From Prevotellamassilia timonensis (GTDB taxonomy: Bacteria; Bacteroidota; Bacteroidia; Bacteroidales; Bacteroidaceae): DNA of 64,000 bases. Positions 63,194 through 64,000 of this stretch are shown here, piece by piece. How positions within the stretch are numbered: position 1 is the first letter of the stretch; each line of letters begins with the position of its first letter. Made by a program: the position numbers and the translations under genes. The stretch is taken from contig NZ_LT629841.1 in NCBI RefSeq assembly GCF_900106785.1, positions 243,266-307,265 on the forward strand, in the 5' to 3' direction. Below the pieces are notes generated by a model, which was not told the origin of the DNA, did not search any database, and was given only the letters and a program-made list of their open reading frames with translations.

Positions 63194-64000
63194 TTGACCA
63201 TACACATAGCCTTCAACATCGACCACGCCTATGTGCGTTTCTGCAGCGTCACCCTCGTGTCAATACTCCGCAGCAACCCACAGGCAAAAGTCGTGGCACA
63301 CATACTCGCGCGCGGTCTCACCGCGTCCGACAAACAAGTGCTGCAGCAACTTGCCGCACAGTACAACGGCGAGGCACACTTCTACGAGCCCGACGAAAGC
63401 TTGCTCGAGGGCTTCCGCATACACGCCTCAAGCAGCCACATATCGCTCGTTACCTACTACCGCTGCATGTTGGCCGACTACCTGCCAGCCAGTCTGCACC
63501 GCGTCATCTACCTCGACAGCGACCTGCTCGTCACCGGTTCCCTCGCCCCATTCTGGCAGATGCCCATGCAAGGAGCCCCCGTAGCCGCCGTGGTCGACGC
63601 AGCGGCCGACGACCGCACACGCTACAAAGTGCTGTGCTACCCCGAGGCCGACAGCTACTTTAATGCCGGCGTGCTGCTCATTGACCTCGACTGGTGGCGC
63701 GCCAACAACGTGGGCCAGCGCTGCATCGACTACTACCGGGCACACCCCGAGCGCATACGCTTTAACGACCAGGACCTGCTCAACAGCCTCTTCCATGGCC
63801 AGGTGTGCTGGGCGCCGCTGCGCTACAATGCACAAGAGGGCTTTTACCGCCAGCGTTATGCGCATTACAGCCAGCACAAGGCCGAGCTTCACCACCCCGT
63901 GGTGGTGCACTACACCAACCGCAAACCGTGGGACTGGGACAGCCTGCACCCCATGCGCCAACTCTTTTTCCACTATCAGCAGTACACCCCGTGGCGTGGC
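63194..64000 (+). CDS. Glycosyltransferase family 8 protein (partial, runs off the window)
   Basis: The frame from a TTG codon reads LTIHIAFNIDHAYVRFCSVT and continues for 269 codons to the window end. It shows the GT8 donor-site motif VIYLDSDLLVTG (DxD), a YFNAGVLLIDLDWWR segment, RIRFNDQDLLN and HYTNRKPWDW. These are the family's metal- and sugar-nucleotide-binding elements, as in LPS galactosyl- or glucosyltransferases (WaaJ/RfaJ-like). No ATG fits near the N-terminus, so TTG initiation is proposed, as in the GT4 gene at 51822. The C-terminus is missing. Confidence 0.9.
   Translation, partial: MTIHIAFNIDHAYVRFCSVTLVSILRSNPQAKVVAHILARGLTASDKQVLQQLAAQYNGEAHFYEPDESLLEGFRIHASSSHISLVTYYRCMLADYLPASLHRVIYLDSDLLVTGSLAPFWQMPMQGAPVAAVVDAAADDRTRYKVLCYPEADSYFNAGVLLIDLDWWRANNVGQRCIDYYRAHPERIRFNDQDLLNSLFHGQVCWAPLRYNAQEGFYRQRYAHYSQHKAELHHPVVVHYTNRKPWDWDSLHPMRQLFFHYQQYTPWRG

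Overview
The window looks like chromosomal DNA of a Bacteroidales bacterium, most likely Prevotellaceae or a close relative. Supporting signs are promoters of the TTTG-N20-TAnnTTTG type with no convincing Shine-Dalgarno sites, a three-gene SdhC/FrdA/FrdB complex II operon, a BtuB/BtuG cobalamin-uptake pair behind a cobalamin riboswitch, a DUF5723 outer-membrane protein, FloA, and secreted glycoside hydrolases, some of which end in the YDLxGRRV...GKKVIK tail common in this order. The species is not determinable from the sequence alone.

Layout. 0-4.3 kb: DUF488, RmuC, an AEC transporter, a cobalamin adenosyltransferase and a methyltransferase-like gene, all on the minus strand. 4.3-9.9 kb: an accessory island with a palindromic repeat, a 348-bp inverted-repeat element (element A) in front of a small truncated gene, an ISL3/ISAon1-type insertion sequence with an exact 8-bp target duplication inside an AT-rich gene, an IS110-family transposase with a structured non-coding flank, and another palindrome. 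9.9-19.1 kb: an operon of SLC13 permease, outer-membrane protein and ABM-domain protein; a small basic protein; the riboswitch-btuB-btuG locus; a HAD phosphatase and a SpoU-type RNA methyltransferase. 19.3-20.2 kb: a gene-free region with a perfect DnaA box, several near matches and an AT-rich stretch. Most genes to its left are on minus and nearly all to its right are on plus, so it is a candidate replication origin. 20.3-42 kb: a lipoprotein/DUF5723 pair, upp, a GH35 beta-galactosidase, a GH36-like enzyme, an HD phosphohydrolase, a decayed sialidase, a secreted protein and a 64-aa peptide. 42-64 kb: complex II, DsbD, gltX, Kdo transferase, glycosyltransferases, recX, a folK-GNAT fusion, panE, floA, an intact sialidase and a GT8 glycosyltransferase cut by the window edge.

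Functional themes are host-glycan use (beta-galactosidase, alpha-galactosidase-like enzyme, two sialidases), cobalamin capture and activation, fumarate respiration, and LPS/surface glycan assembly.

The most unusual content is intergenic. (i) Three elements (A 4737-5084, B 38281-38760, C 62517-62911) share terminal inverted repeats, a second motif about 15 nt inside, a third about 10 nt further in, internal arrays of the same word in opposite orientation, and a central hairpin region around CATAGGG/CCCTATG. (ii) A family of long palindromes with arms CTAATGGGGGCGACGCG carries interchangeable loops. (iii) Many intergenic regions are filled from stop codon to start codon by arrays of one short degenerate word (GGTTATGA, GTTGACAG, ACATAAG, AATGTGG), some arranged around a conserved inverted core. 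(iv) A 337-340 bp palindrome occurs twice, once inside one of these arrays.
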